This document shows, piece after piece, positions 1-6,535 of a stretch of 8,802 nucleotides of DNA (its first letter is position 1; the number at the start of each line of letters is the position of its first letter). Made by a program: the position numbers and the translations under genes. The stretch spans positions 1 to 8,802 of the forward strand of contig JAZKFP010000317.1 of assembly GCA_040386355.1 (NCBI GenBank), given 5' to 3'. This stretch comes from JAZKFP01 sp040386355. GTDB taxonomy: Bacteria > Pseudomonadota > Gammaproteobacteria > Pseudomonadales > UBA6940. A model generated the notes under the pieces. That model searched no databases, was not told the origin of the DNA, and was given only the letters and a program-made list of their open reading frames with translations.

Positions 1-300
1 TTTCATGCGGCTGATTTATTATCAGTGGCTGTAAAAAATCATTTAGATGCGTTACAGCTTGGCACTTTTGATGCAGTTTTATTGGATCCACCGCGATTAG
101 GAGCGGAGCCAGTATTACCTTGGATTATTGAAGCCTCAACTATCCGCACCATTCTTTATGTGTCCTGTAATCCTGCAACTTTGGCGCGTGATTTAAATAC
201 GCTTACAGAAAATGGTTTTGTTCTAGAAAAAATTGGTCTGCTGGATATGTTTCCCCATACCTCTCATATCGAGACGATGGTGTTGTTGCGGAAAAAATGA
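1..300 (+). CDS. rlmD: 23S rRNA m5U1939 methyltransferase RlmD, C-terminal part (5' end outside window)
   Basis: This is the last 99 codons of a SAM-dependent RNA methyltransferase of the RlmD/RumA (TrmA-like) family, which methylates C5 of U1939 in 23S rRNA. The frame is open to the left edge, so the start, the TRAM domain, the N-terminal Fe-S cysteines and most of the SAM-binding fold are outside the window. Visible are the DPPR motif (D29 of the visible part), the nucleophile motif VSCNPATLARD with the expected catalytic Cys at visible residue 56, and the family C-terminus DMFPHTSHIETMVLL with the expected general-base Glu. RlmD rather than TrmA or RlmC is supported by the match to the RlmD tail and by relA directly downstream, the usual gammaproteobacterial order. 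The stop is 9 nt before the relA start, so the two are probably cotranscribed, at least in part. Confidence 0.93.
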   Translation, partial: FHAADLLSVAVKNHLDALQLGTFDAVLLDPPRLGAEPVLPWIIEASTIRTILYVSCNPATLARDLNTLTENGFVLEKIGLLDMFPHTSHIETMVLLRKK

Positions 301-309
301 GGACCGTAC

Positions 310-2547
310 ATGGTTAAAGTGCGTGAGGATTTACCTCAAACAGAAGATGGTCAAGTTGATTTATCGCAATGGATTAAAGGAATTGAAAAACGTGTTCCTA
401 ATTTACAAAATCAACATCAATTATTAGAAGCCGCCCAATTATGTCGCTCCACGCAAAATGCTTCACTAAATAGTGGGCATGCTTGGTCGGGTACTCCGTG
501 TTTTAACACGGGTTTAAATATGGTGGATTTACTGGCTGATTTGCGCCTCGATATGGATGCGTTAGTTGCTGCCATGTTGTATCGACCTGTGCGCGAAGGT
601 CAATTAGCACTGCCGATGGTGCATGAAAAATTTGGTTCAACGATTGCGCATCTTGTGGAAGGTGTATTACGAATGGCTGCAATCAGTTCATTTGTGGATG
701 CCAGCCCGCGCCCAGTACTGGGTCAAAGTATTGATCAAATCGGCAATTTACGAAAAATGCTGATTGCAATGGTCGACGACGTTCGGGTTGCGCTGATTAA
801 ATTGGTGGAACGCACGTGCGCAATTCGTGCTGTAAAACATGCTTCTGCTGAAAAGCGCGAACGTGTTGCGCGCGAAGTTTTTGAAATTTATGCACCGCTT
901 GCACATCGTTTAGGTATTGGCCACATTAAATGGGAATTAGAAGATTTATCCTTTCGTTATTTACACCCTGAACCCTATCAAAAAATTGCAATGCAATTGG
1001 ATGAACGTCGTTTACTTCGTCAAGATTATATTGATCAAGTGGTTAACGAATTAACTGATGTTTTAAAGAAAAATGATATTCAAGCAAATGTCTCTGGACG
1101 AGCCAAACATATTTATTCGATCTGGCGAAAGATGCAGCAAAAGCGTGTTGATTTCAGCCAAATTTACGATATTCGTGCTGTCCGAATTTTAGTACCCAGT
1201 ATTCGTGATTGTTATTCAGTATTGGGGTTAGTGCATGCAACCTGGCAGCATATTCCAAAAGAATTCGATGATTATATTGCGCGTCCAAAAGAGAATGGGT
1301 ATCGCTCATTACACACGGCAGTATTAGGTCCATCTGGACGCGTCATTGAAGTTCAAATTCGTACCAGTGATATGCATGAAGAAGCAGAGCTCGGTGTCTG
1401 TGCGCATTGGCATTATAAAGAAGGTACACAAGGTCAACCAACTTCTAGCCACGAAGGAAAAATTGCTTGGTTGCGTCAAGTGTTGGAATGGCACGAAGAA
1501 TTAGGCGAAACCAGTGTTTCCGAACTAATGTCGGAATTTGCGCATAATTCTTTGGAAGAGCGCATTTATGTGTTAACCCGCGATGGACATGTTGTTGATA
1601 TGGCGTTAGGTGCAACACCGTTGGATTTTGCGTATCACGTACACACCGAAGTAGGTCATCGTTGTCGTGGGGCACGCGTTAATCAACGCATCGTTCCATT
1701 AAATCACCCGTTAAAAACTGGTGATCAAGTTGATATTATTACTGCGAAAGAAAATCATCCAAGTCGGGATTGGTTAAATCCAAATTTAGGCTATGTCACA
1801 ACAAGTCGTGCGCGTGCAAAAATTCAAAATTGGTTTAAATTGCAGGATCGCGAGCAAAATCTTCGCGATGGTCGAGCAATGCTGGAGCATGAATTACAAC
1901 GTTTATCAATGTCGGATATTAGTTTTGAGCAAATTGCAGAAAAATTACGCATTAAATCTGGCGATGAAGTATGTGTTGCTTTTGCACGTGGCGAAATAAA
2001 AGTTGGTCAAATATTAAATGCATTGCAAGATGCGCATCCGCTTGTAATTTCTGAACAAGAATTATTGCACAAACGTGATTCTCCTCCAGCATTGCATGGG
2101 GGCGCTGAAGTTATTGTTGATGGCGTTGGCGATTTATTATCACGTACTGCCGGATGTTGTCAGCCCGTTCCAGGCGACGAAGTTTTAGGTTACGTATCGG
2201 TTGGACGCGGAATTATTGTGCATCAACAAGATTGTTCAGAAATAACTCGTCTACAAGTTGCAGAGCCGAGACGCGTTATTGAAATCGATTGGACTCACGG
2301 TGATCAACGCGTCTATCCAGTAAACGTTACGATTCGTTCATACGATCGACAAGGATTATTGCGCGATATTTCAGCTTTGTTAGCAGCAGAAAAAATTAAT
2401 GTAATTGAAGTACAAACCTTGTCTAATAAACGTGATGGTACTGCAAGTATGCATTTAACGCTTGAGACATCATCATTAGGGCAGTTAAGTCGAGTGCTGG
2501 CGAGGATTAGTCAGTTGCCTAATGTATTTGAAGTACATCGGAAATGA
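310..2547 (+). CDS. relA: GTP pyrophosphokinase (ppGpp synthetase I) RelA
   Basis: RelA makes (p)ppGpp from ATP and GTP/GDP on ribosomes stalled with uncharged tRNA, driving the stringent response. The 745 residues match the family's usual length. In order: an N-terminal pseudo-hydrolase region (about 40-200) in which the hydrolase His-Asp dyad is replaced (LYRPV where SpoT-like enzymes have LLHDV); the synthetase domain (about 230-390) with YDIRAVRI, EFDD at 318-321, the ENGYRSLHT substrate loop and EVQIRT; the TGS domain (about 418-480); a helical region; a conserved-cysteine/zinc-finger region with C616, C617 and C642; and a C-terminal ACT domain (about 669-745). EFDD instead of RxKD plus the missing HD dyad identify the monofunctional synthetase, not SpoT/Rel. 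GAGGA at 299-303, overlapping the rlmD stop, is 6 nt from the ATG and fixes the start. The mazEF/mazG genes that follow relA in E. coli are absent here; a palindromic repeat follows instead. Confidence 0.97.
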   Translation: MVKVREDLPQTEDGQVDLSQWIKGIEKRVPNLQNQHQLLEAAQLCRSTQNASLNSGHAWSGTPCFNTGLNMVDLLADLRLDMDALVAAMLYRPVREGQLALPMVHEKFGSTIAHLVEGVLRMAAISSFVDASPRPVLGQSIDQIGNLRKMLIAMVDDVRVALIKLVERTCAIRAVKHASAEKRERVAREVFEIYAPLAHRLGIGHIKWELEDLSFRYLHPEPYQKIAMQLDERRLLRQDYIDQVVNELTDVLKKNDIQANVSGRAKHIYSIWRKMQQKRVDFSQIYDIRAVRILVPSIRDCYSVLGLVHATWQHIPKEFDDYIARPKENGYRSLHTAVLGPSGRVIEVQIRTSDMHEEAELGVCAHWHYKEGTQGQPTSSHEGKIAWLRQVLEWHEELGETSVSELMSEFAHNSLEERIYVLTRDGHVVDMALGATPLDFAYHVHTEVGHRCRGARVNQRIVPLNHPLKTGDQVDIITAKENHPSRDWLNPNLGYVTTSRARAKIQNWFKLQDREQNLRDGRAMLEHELQRLSMSDISFEQIAEKLRIKSGDEVCVAFARGEIKVGQILNALQDAHPLVISEQELLHKRDSPPALHGGAEVIVDGVGDLLSRTAGCCQPVPGDEVLGYVSVGRGIIVHQQDCSEITRLQVAEPRRVIEIDWTHGDQRVYPVNVTIRSYDRQGLLRDISALLAAEKINVIEVQTLSNKRDGTASMHLTLETSSLGQLSRVLARISQLPNVFEVHRK

Positions 2548-2550
2548 TGG

Positions 2551-2669
2551 ATCGAGCACAAATTGGTTTTCCCGGTTGTTGCTCACTCATTCGCCTGCTC
2601 ACATACTTTTCAGTATGCTGCGCGGGCTTATTTCGCAAGCGCCTACGGGAAAATCAATCTGTGCTCTAT
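2551..2669. repeat. ERIC-like palindromic intergenic repeat, copy 1
   Basis: An imperfect palindrome of about 120 bp beginning 3 nt after the relA stop. The outer arms 2554-2574 and 2646-2666 are reverse complements at 19 of 21 positions. The centre has a hairpin with a 6-bp stem (AGTATG pairs with CATACT on the other strand) around a 4-nt loop at 2603-2618. Its reverse complement aligns over about 95 bp with the element at 7676-7803, including the shared words TTTTCCCGTAGGCGC, ATAAGCCCGCG, GAGCAGGCGA and GCAACAACCGGGAAAAC. Size, palindromy and intergenic location resemble ERIC/BIME-type repeats, but I do not recognise the sequence as any named family. In the relA transcript it would fold into a long 3' hairpin and could protect the mRNA end or slow transcription. 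It lacks a U-tract, so it is not a classical terminator. Confidence 0.85.
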
Positions 2670-2703
2670 GCAAATACAGATAATATTTCTAGCAAAACAT
2701 TTA

Positions 2704-2731
2704 TTGTCCGCTTTTAAATTTTAAATAAAAT
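2704..2731 (+). promoter_or_regulatory. Candidate sigma70-type promoter for the YchJ-like gene
   Basis: TTGTCC (2704-2709) and TAAAAT (2726-2731) are separated by 16 nt and lie about 30 nt upstream of the start codon at 2762. The -10 matches consensus at 5 of 6 positions, the -35 at 4 of 6. The surroundings are very AT-rich, so chance matches are likely. The relA-to-gene gap of over 200 nt, occupied by a palindromic repeat, makes an own promoter reasonable. Confidence 0.4.
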
Positions 2732-2761
2732 ATTCTCAATTCTTTTGTGTAGGTTAAAAAT

Positions 2762-3289
2762 ATGTATTGTCCTTGTGGTTCCAAAAAAACATTTGAAGTT
2801 TGTTGCAAACCTTTTATTCAAGGTGAAATGCATCCTAAAACCGCTGAAGCTTTAATGCGTTCGCGCTACACCGCGCATACCATGAAAGACATTAATTATT
2901 TGAAAAAAACCTTAGCACCTGAATCTGTAAACGATTTTGATGTGCCGTCAATTAAAAAATGGAGCGATTCGGTAACCTGGCATAGTTTAGAAATTCTTGA
3001 GGTAAAAAAAGGCACACCAGCCGATACAAAAGGTGTCGTTGAATTTACCGCCACCTATGAACAAAACGGTAAAAAAATTGAACACCATGAAGTTTCACAA
3101 TTTCGTAAAAGTGCAGATGGAATTTGGTTGTTTGTCGATGGCGATTCCCATACGCACGAAGATGGACATGGTCACGGGCATCATCATCCAGTAGCAAAAC
3201 CGGTTGTTCGTACCGGTCCAAAGATTGGTCGCAATGATCCGTGCAGTTGTGGTAGTGGGAAGAAATTTAAAAAATGTTGTGGCGTTTAA
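2762..3289 (+). CDS. YchJ-family (UPF0225-like) protein with two SEC-C motifs and a His-rich linker
   Basis: A 175-residue protein of the YchJ family; E. coli YchJ has 152 residues and no firmly assigned biochemical role. An N-terminal SEC-C type zinc-knuckle (C3, C5, C14, C15) leads into the family signature EALMRSRYTAHTMKDINYLKKT, then an NTF2-like middle domain (about 30-128), and a C-terminal SEC-C motif GRNDPCSCGSGKKFKKCC with C161, C163, C172 and C173. SEC-C motifs bind zinc and in SecA mediate SecB and ribosome contacts; for this protein the role is inferred only. The unusual part is a linker with seven histidines between residues 130 and 142, just before the C-terminal motif, which could bind additional metal. 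The SD is weak (TAGG, 8 nt before the ATG). The gene probably stands alone, with a repeat on each side. Confidence 0.88.
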   Translation: MYCPCGSKKTFEVCCKPFIQGEMHPKTAEALMRSRYTAHTMKDINYLKKTLAPESVNDFDVPSIKKWSDSVTWHSLEILEVKKGTPADTKGVVEFTATYEQNGKKIEHHEVSQFRKSADGIWLFVDGDSHTHEDGHGHGHHHPVAKPVVRTGPKIGRNDPCSCGSGKKFKKCCGV

Positions 3290-3303
3290 TATCAAATACA
3301 GAA

Positions 3304-3343
3304 TAATTTTCCAGGTTGTAATCAAGTGAGTTGTGGAAAATTA
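3304..3343 (+). terminator. Stem-loop after the YchJ-like gene, possible transcript end
   Basis: TAATTTTCCA at 3304-3313 pairs perfectly with TGGAAAATTA at 3334-3343 across a 20-nt loop, starting 14 nt after the stop codon. The stem is AT-rich and lacks a following run of T, so termination efficiency is doubtful. It could also be a processing or stability hairpin. Confidence 0.35.
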
Positions 3344-3347
3344 CATG

Positions 3348-3496
3348 CGGGCGAATAATTATTCGCCCCTACGACAACGTAGAGATTGCTGGTTTTTTAG
3401 AAAAGTGGCGATTAAACATTTGAAAGCGCGAAAATTTGTAGAGTAATAGTTTTTTAGAAACTGGTAATTTCGTAGGGGCGAATAATCATTCGCCCG
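3348..3496. repeat. MITE-like element with 26-bp terminal inverted repeats
   Basis: The ends 3348-3373 and 3471-3496 are reverse complements at 25 of 26 positions. Each end contains its own palindrome, GGGCGAAT...ATTCGCCC with a 4-nt centre, followed on the inner side by CTACG. The element is about 149 bp with no coding potential. The interior has a short hairpin (CTACG-ACAA-CGTAG, 3369-3382) and two imperfect direct repeats that begin GTAGAG and contain GTTTTTTAGAAA (3392-3403 and 3449-3460), 57-59 bp apart. Repeats of the form CGTAGGGGCGAAT...ATTCGCCC are, as far as I recall, dispersed in unrelated bacterial genomes. Together with the stem-loop at 3304 and the terminator at 3543 it fills the 3290-3604 gap; I see no gene there. 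Confidence 0.8.
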
Positions 3497-3534
3497 TCTT
3501 GAACAGATAAATTGAATCAAATAACAATACTTTG

Positions 3535-3568
3535 AAATAAAAAAAGGCCGTTTAAAGAAACGGCCTTT
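3535..3568 (-). terminator. Rho-independent terminator of the porin gene
   Basis: Read on the minus strand, an 11-bp perfect stem (AAAGGCCGTTT paired with AAACGGCCTTT, arms 3558-3568 and 3543-3553) closes a 4-nt loop and is followed at once by a T-rich run (3539-3545, then ATTTC). It lies 37 nt beyond the porin stop codon. On the plus strand the hairpin is followed by TTAAAATC, a poorer T-tract, so it works best for the minus-strand gene. Confidence 0.92.
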
Positions 3569-3604
3569 AAAATCTTAACTATTTTTTAACTAAATAATAT
3601 TTAA

Positions 3605-4582
3605 TTAAAAATTATGTTGAATACCGCCAGCAAGAACATTGCGATCTGATTCTGTGCCAGTATCGCTCGTTACCATGGTGTATTCTAAATATAATTTAGT
3701 TGGATCTGATAATTTATGATCAATACCCACAGCAATCATATCTACGTCTTCTACAGAAGCACCATCCTCTTCTTCTTCACTTTGGCTGTACTGGATTTTG
3801 AAAATGTTATTCTCGAGTTTGTAAAAACCATTAATTAACCAGCCAGACATTTCAACACTGCTGTCTTCGGATTCTTCACCCATTTGATATAAAGCACCAG
3901 CACCAAAATCTCCGAGTGTTGCTATACCCGTTAATCGGTATAAATCCCAACCATCAACTTCTTGGTCTACGCCAAATGCTGCGTAAATATTATCTTGGGT
4001 AAACGCAAGAGAGGTAGAAATTCCATCAGCAAAACCATTATCTTCACCCGTTGGATCTTCACCTTGAATAACAGCTACTTGTGCGGTTAAAGGACCAAAT
4101 TCTGGCGAAGTATAATTCACGGAATTTCCAAAACGATTTTCACCGTTTTCACCGGCGAAATAATTTTTAAAATCTGCTTCATGATCATTAAAAATATCTA
4201 CTTTACCTTGAGAATCTTTTAATGGAGTTTCCATGCGGCCAATGCGTAATAAACCGAAGTTACTTTGCAGACCTACAAACTGATCACGTGCTCGTAGAAA
4301 ATTTTCATCGTCGGAACTGTTTAAAGTTTCTTCTTCTGGATCAATTTCTAATTCATATTGATAAACAATCGTTAAATCAGAATCGGTTTCTAATTCACCT
4401 TTGATTCCAAGACGAGAAGAGTAACTATCGACTGCCCAAAGTTTGTCGTCATTTGCATCGTCATCAACATACGTTTGTGCAACATCCAATCGACCATATA
4501 CAGTCGGACCCTCTGCGAGAATCGGAGCTGCAGGAAGTGCGACAACCGATCCAATCACTAAGGCTAAAAGGCGTTGATTCAT
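3605..4582 (-). CDS. Outer-membrane porin, Gram-negative general porin family
   Basis: A 325-residue beta-barrel porin that would let small hydrophilic solutes cross the outer membrane, usually as a trimer. A Sec signal peptide spans residues 1-23 (hydrophobic core LLALVIGSVVALPAAP, cleavage after ILA) and the mature protein begins EGPTVYGRLD, a typical first strand. Family motifs follow: SSRLGIKGELE, and RDQFVGLQSNFGLLRIGRMETPL, with the FG..RIGR segment just before the expected constriction-loop region. The protein ends in a C-terminal Phe (IQHNF), the BAM recognition signal. The predicted loops are very acidic, for example EEEEDG at 269-274, which suggests cation preference or a saline habitat (inference). 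Length is slightly short for the family (about 330-380). AGGAG at 4589-4593 is 6 nt from the ATG and sets the start. It is monocistronic, with its own promoter and terminator; the substrate is not predictable. Confidence 0.92.
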   Translation of the reverse strand: MNQRLLALVIGSVVALPAAPILAEGPTVYGRLDVAQTYVDDDANDDKLWAVDSYSSRLGIKGELETDSDLTIVYQYELEIDPEEETLNSSDDENFLRARDQFVGLQSNFGLLRIGRMETPLKDSQGKVDIFNDHEADFKNYFAGENGENRFGNSVNYTSPEFGPLTAQVAVIQGEDPTGEDNGFADGISTSLAFTQDNIYAAFGVDQEVDGWDLYRLTGIATLGDFGAGALYQMGEESEDSSVEMSGWLINGFYKLENNIFKIQYSQSEEEEDGASVEDVDMIAVGIDHKLSDPTKLYLEYTMVTSDTGTESDRNVLAGGIQHNF

Positions 4583-4684
4583 TGAGTGCTCCTAAATAGG
4601 TACAGATATTTTGCGGTTCAAAATAAAACAAAGTGATATACGATTACCCGATAAAACTTCTTGCAAATCGTGATGCATCGACCC

Positions 4685-4712
4685 TGTATAATTCGCGACG
4701 TAGTATTGCCAA
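4685..4712 (-). promoter_or_regulatory. Candidate promoter of the porin gene
   Basis: On the minus strand TTGGCA (4712-4707, 5 of 6 of the consensus -35) is followed after 16 nt by TATACA (4690-4685, 4 of 6 of the -10). Transcription from here would give a 5' leader of roughly 95 nt, a length common for porin mRNAs that are controlled by small RNAs or RNA structure. No regulator site was recognised. Confidence 0.45.
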
Positions 4713-4772
4713 TAATTATTTCGATTTGATGACAATTACTTACGGGTGTATTTATAGACTAATTTCAATCAA

Positions 4773-4800
4773 TTGCATGTCAGTATGCACATGCTAAATT
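4773..4800 (+). promoter_or_regulatory. Candidate promoter with internal inverted repeat, upstream of the deaminase gene
   Basis: TTGCAT (4773-4778) and TAAATT (4795-4800) are 16 nt apart. Between them is a perfect inverted repeat GCATGT/ACATGC (4775-4780 and 4789-4794), overlapping a smaller one, TGCAT/ATGCA. A dyad placed between -35 and -10 is where a repressor would bind, but both hexamers are only moderate matches. The rest of the 4583-4877 gap holds the porin leader and promoter and the deaminase leader. I see no purine riboswitch in it. Confidence 0.3.
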
Positions 4801-4877
4801 CAACCCTGTCGCAATGTGAATTCAAATCGAGGTCATCATAAATCAAAAATATCTGTTGCTTTAGATAAAAGGATGCA

Positions 4878-5399
4878 ATGCTTATGAAAGAAATCGTAGT
4901 AACACCGACGCAAAAAACTGATCTTATTTGGATTGAACGCGCTTTAGAATTAGCAGACAAAGGAAGTTCACTAGGAGACGGTGGTCCTTTTGGTGCTGTG
5001 ATTACAGCTTCAAAAAACAATAGCAATGAATTAATAGTGGTGGGTGAGGGTTGGAATCATGTTATTAAAAATAATGATCCAACAGCCCATGCTGAAGTGG
5101 TTGCAATTCGAGCCGCATGTTCTCAACTTAAACAATTTCATTTAGCAAACACTACTTTATACAGTAGCTGTGAGCCTTGTCCAATGTGTTTAGCTGCAGC
5201 GTATTGGGCAAATATTCCACGTATTGTTTTTGCTGCAACTCGGAATGATGCAGAAAATATCGGATTTTCAGATGCTTTTATTTATCAAGATATTGCACAA
5301 CCCATTGATAAACGAAAAATTAAAATGCAACATTTTCCATCGCAAAAAATTATTGAAATTATGAAACGCTGGCAGCATCGTTCTCCACAGCTGTATTAA
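4878..5399 (+). CDS. guaD: Guanine deaminase, GuaD-type (CDA fold)
   Basis: A cytidine-deaminase-fold enzyme of 173 residues that most resembles Bacillus subtilis GuaD, which hydrolyses guanine to xanthine and ammonia in purine salvage and catabolism. The zinc site is complete: H71-A-E73 (H71 ligand, E73 proton shuttle) in NNDPTAHAEVVAIRAAC, and P-C101-P-M-C104 in SSCEPCPMCLAAAYWA. GuaD-like rather than TadA-like features are the NDPTAHAE context, the segment NDAENIGFSDAFIYQDI, and a C-terminal Tyr, which in GuaD enters the partner's active site of a domain-swapped dimer. Substrate is inferred from these, so another nucleobase or nucleoside is possible. AAGGA at 4869-4873 could serve ATG 4878 (spacing 4) or ATG 4884 (spacing 10); the true start may be the second. 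It is cytosolic and leads a two-gene unit with the pirin-family gene. Confidence 0.85.
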   Translation: MLMKEIVVTPTQKTDLIWIERALELADKGSSLGDGGPFGAVITASKNNSNELIVVGEGWNHVIKNNDPTAHAEVVAIRAACSQLKQFHLANTTLYSSCEPCPMCLAAAYWANIPRIVFAATRNDAENIGFSDAFIYQDIAQPIDKRKIKMQHFPSQKIIEIMKRWQHRSPQLY

Positions 5400-5423
5400 T
5401 GAAATTTAGAAAGGATGAACGTC

Positions 5424-6314
5424 ATGAATGTAATTCAACATTTAATTGCTGGTAAGAAAAAAGATTTAGGTGGCTTTAGCGTGCAACGTATTTTGCCGCA
5501 TGAAAAAATACCAATGGTCGGTCCGTTTATTTTTTTTGATCATATGGGACCTGCAAATTTTGAAATTGGAGACGGTATTGATGTACGACCGCATCCACAT
5601 ATTGGGTTAGCAACTTTAACCTATTTATTTTCTGGTGAAATTATGCATCGTGATACTTTAGGTTACACGCAAGCAATTACACCGGGGGCAGTTAATTGGA
5701 TGATTGCTGGACGTGGTATTGCGCATTCCGAGCGCACTGGTTTAGATGAACGCGCTCACCAACATCAACTACATGGTTTACAAAGTTGGATTGCGCTACC
5801 AAAAGAATTCGAAGAATGTGAACCGGAATTTTTTCATTATCCGCTTGAAGCATTACCGGGTATTCATCAATCGGGTGTGGAGTTATGTGTTATTGCCGGA
5901 GAAGCTTATGGAAAAAAAGCGCCAGTAAAAACATTAAGTCCATTATTTTATGTAGAAGCTCATATGGAAGTTGATGCATTTTTAGATGTGCCAGACCAAT
6001 ATTCTGAAAGGGCTATTTATGTTGTCTCAGGTAATATCGAAATAAATGGTAAACCGATTCAAGCATCGCATTTTGCAGTAATTGAACCGGGTAAAACTAC
6101 TATTACAGCAACTCATGAATCGCATATTATGTTACTTGGTGGAGAGCCATTAGCCGAACCAAGACATATATTTTGGAATTTTGTATCAAGTTCACCAGAA
6201 CGCATTGAACAAGCAAAACGTGATTGGGTTGAGGGGAAATTTGGAAAAATTCCAGGTGATGCAAATGAATTTATTCCGTTACCGGAACAGCCAAAACCCG
6301 CACCTATTTTATAA
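5424..6314 (+). CDS. Pirin-family bicupin protein
   Basis: A 296-residue pirin homologue with two cupin domains (about 1-135 and 150-260). The N-terminal metal site is complete: H57 and H59 in RPHPHIGLATLTYLFSGE, and H101 and E103 in GRGIAHSERT, matching the four Fe ligands of characterised pirins. Other family marks are GPFIFFDHMGP near residue 35, HQLQ-type HGLQSWIALP, and the late motif GGEPLAEPRHIFWNFVSSS. Bacterial pirins include quercetin 2,3-dioxygenases and proteins that bind pyruvate dehydrogenase or other enzymes; the sequence does not decide between these. I place the start at 5424 because AAGGA at 5411-5415 is 8 nt upstream, whereas the in-frame ATG at 5415 overlaps that SD and could not use it. 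It lies 24 nt after the deaminase stop, so cotranscription is likely. A long palindrome starts 5 nt after its stop. Confidence 0.93.
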   Translation: MNVIQHLIAGKKKDLGGFSVQRILPHEKIPMVGPFIFFDHMGPANFEIGDGIDVRPHPHIGLATLTYLFSGEIMHRDTLGYTQAITPGAVNWMIAGRGIAHSERTGLDERAHQHQLHGLQSWIALPKEFEECEPEFFHYPLEALPGIHQSGVELCVIAGEAYGKKAPVKTLSPLFYVEAHMEVDAFLDVPDQYSERAIYVVSGNIEINGKPIQASHFAVIEPGKTTITATHESHIMLLGGEPLAEPRHIFWNFVSSSPERIEQAKRDWVEGKFGKIPGDANEFIPLPEQPKPAPIL

Positions 6315-6319
6315 ATATA

Positions 6320-6506
6320 CCCGTAGCGAATGAAAAATAGGTAAAGCATAGCGGTGAAGCATGAATATTTTTTTTCGATCACACGGCGCTTTGATGCAGC
6401 GTAGCCAAAGCTTTACGCAAGGAAAAGCAACATACAAAATGTCTTGCAAACGGCATCTTGCGAGAAAAAAGATCATGATGAACGCCTATTTTTTATTCGC
6501 TACGGG
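6320..6506. repeat. Long imperfect palindrome (possible MITE) after the pirin gene
   Basis: Outer arms 6320-6341 and 6485-6506 are reverse complements at 21 of 22 positions (outer word CCCGTAGCGAAT, inner word AAAAATAGG). A second pair of arms inside (6360-6377 and 6461-6477) is also largely complementary (CATGA...TTTTTCG type), and the centre contains further small stems such as GCGTA/TACGC near 6399-6418. The whole of about 187 bp could fold as one long branched hairpin. It is non-coding. It shares only the short word CCCGTAG with the 2551/7676 family, so I treat it as a separate family. A second copy elsewhere in the genome would be needed to call it mobile. Confidence 0.7.
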
Positions 6507-6535
6507 TGTATACGATACAGGTATGTGTTTTTAAT

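Noticed and set aside
1445..1675. Minus-strand 76-codon open frame within relA
   Set aside because: It lies wholly inside the conserved RelA coding region and shows no protein family features.
2548..2761. mazEF/mazG downstream of relA, as in E. coli
   Set aside because: The region is a non-coding palindromic repeat and a promoter-like stretch; no toxin or antitoxin frame is present.
3348..3496. CRISPR-like pair of repeats
   Set aside because: There are only two units, in inverted rather than direct orientation, separated by about 97 bp; this is a terminal-inverted-repeat element.
4741..4750. TACGGGTGTA upstream of guaD, identical to the right end of the 6320-6506 palindrome
   Set aside because: Only ten bases match and no partner arm is nearby, so it is not convincing as a solo end of the element.
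4801..4877. Purine riboswitch in the guaD leader
   Set aside because: The leader is short and I see neither the conserved three-way junction loops nor an expression-platform hairpin.
4769..5026. Minus-strand 85-codon open frame covering the start of guaD
   Set aside because: It overlaps the well-supported deaminase frame, has no recognisable motif and no clear SD.
5415..5423. Alternative pirin start at ATG 5415
   Set aside because: The only good SD (AAGGA 5411-5415) overlaps this ATG, while ATG 5424 has correct 8-nt spacing and matches the usual pirin N-terminus.
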